The position numbers and the translations under genes were made by a program. Shown one piece after another: positions 63,874 to 64,000 of a stretch of 64,000 bases of DNA (position 1 is its first letter; every line of letters starts with the position of its first letter). The DNA lies in assembly GCA_946122785.1 (NCBI GenBank), contig CAMGYJ010000006.1:52410066-52474065 (forward strand), given 5' to 3'. Origin of the DNA: Linum tenue. Lineage: Eukaryota > Streptophyta > Magnoliopsida > Malpighiales > Linaceae. The notes beneath the pieces are model-generated. The model did not search any database, was not told the DNA's origin, and saw only the letters and a list, made by a program, of their open reading frames with translations.

Positions 63874-64000
63874 GAGAAGACCACATTCACTTGCCCCTTC
63901 GGCACTTTTGCTTACCGGAGGATTCCATTTGGGCTGTGTAACGCACCGGCGACCTTCCAGAGATGCATGCTGGCTATCTTTGACCGACTGGTTGGAGAGA
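63874..64000 (+). pseudogene. Athila RT continuing after the stop, to window edge
   Basis: The same frame resumes after the TAG with P-F-G-L-C-N-A-P-A-T-F-Q-R-C-M, the conserved RT block before the Y-x-D-D motif, which lies outside the window. Confidence 0.85.

Larger units (their letters stand above)
59154..64000 (+). mobile_element. Athila copy B, runs off the window
   Basis: 5' LTR (59154-60497), primer site and a gag-protease-RT frame lie in order. Integrase, the envelope region and the 3' LTR would lie beyond the window. It is the most complete Athila element here, damaged only by one stop codon in RT. Confidence 0.95.

Overview
The window is TE-dominated nuclear DNA of a flowering plant, probably a eudicot. 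The evidence is two plant-specific Ty3/gypsy lineages (Athila with a tRNA-Asp primer site, Tat with a second RNase H), plant L1-type LINEs with a C-terminal RNase H, a CACTA transposon, hAT and Harbinger MITEs, and a broken plant NRT2 nitrate-transporter gene. I found no intact host gene. Nearly all coding capacity belongs to mobile elements, most of it decayed.

Layout. 1-7336: Athila-type element on the minus strand with gag and protease but no RT or integrase. Its 3' LTR is cut by the window edge and its LTRs are almost identical. 7337-8045: a dense cluster of palindromic ACGGTGA/TCACCGT motifs. 8046-13950: decayed Tat-lineage pol on the plus strand with an antisense ORF remnant. 13951-18640: AT-rich non-coding DNA with hAT ends, a 287-bp hAT MITE with perfect 8-bp TSD, inverted repeats and a pyrimidine-rich minisatellite. 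18640-23880: decayed plant L1 LINE. 23939-25118: non-autonomous hAT element. 25380-44418: a diverged array of host-like repeat units with a peroxidase fragment and an NRT2 pseudogene. Inserted into it are a very young Ty1/copia element (27907-32938), an element remnant inside NRT2, a Harbinger-like MITE (37758-38348), a coding-free LTR element with a 100-bp tandem array (38517-42447) and a 5'-truncated LINE with 16-bp TSD (42758-44222).

44419-52306 is a second Tat element whose LTR carries a hAT insertion (44685-45518). Its RT is split by a nested Athila-like element (48827-51800, TSD gtggt) that encodes an unrecognised acidic protein instead of gag-pol. Another Athila copy (52307 on) then interrupts it. 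A 100-N assembly gap (55419-55518) separates that copy from a CACTA fragment (55519-58420) carrying a truncated TNP2-like transposase and a spliceable Transposase_24-type gene. From 59154 to the window end a third Athila-family copy has a nearly intact gag-pro-RT frame broken by one stop codon.

The genes act as transposition modules rather than as a host pathway. The intact copia polyprotein could serve its own family. The gag-only and coding-free LTR elements would need enzymes from relatives. The order of insertion can be read from TSDs, from LTR divergence and from uninterrupted copies of the same target repeat elsewhere in the window.
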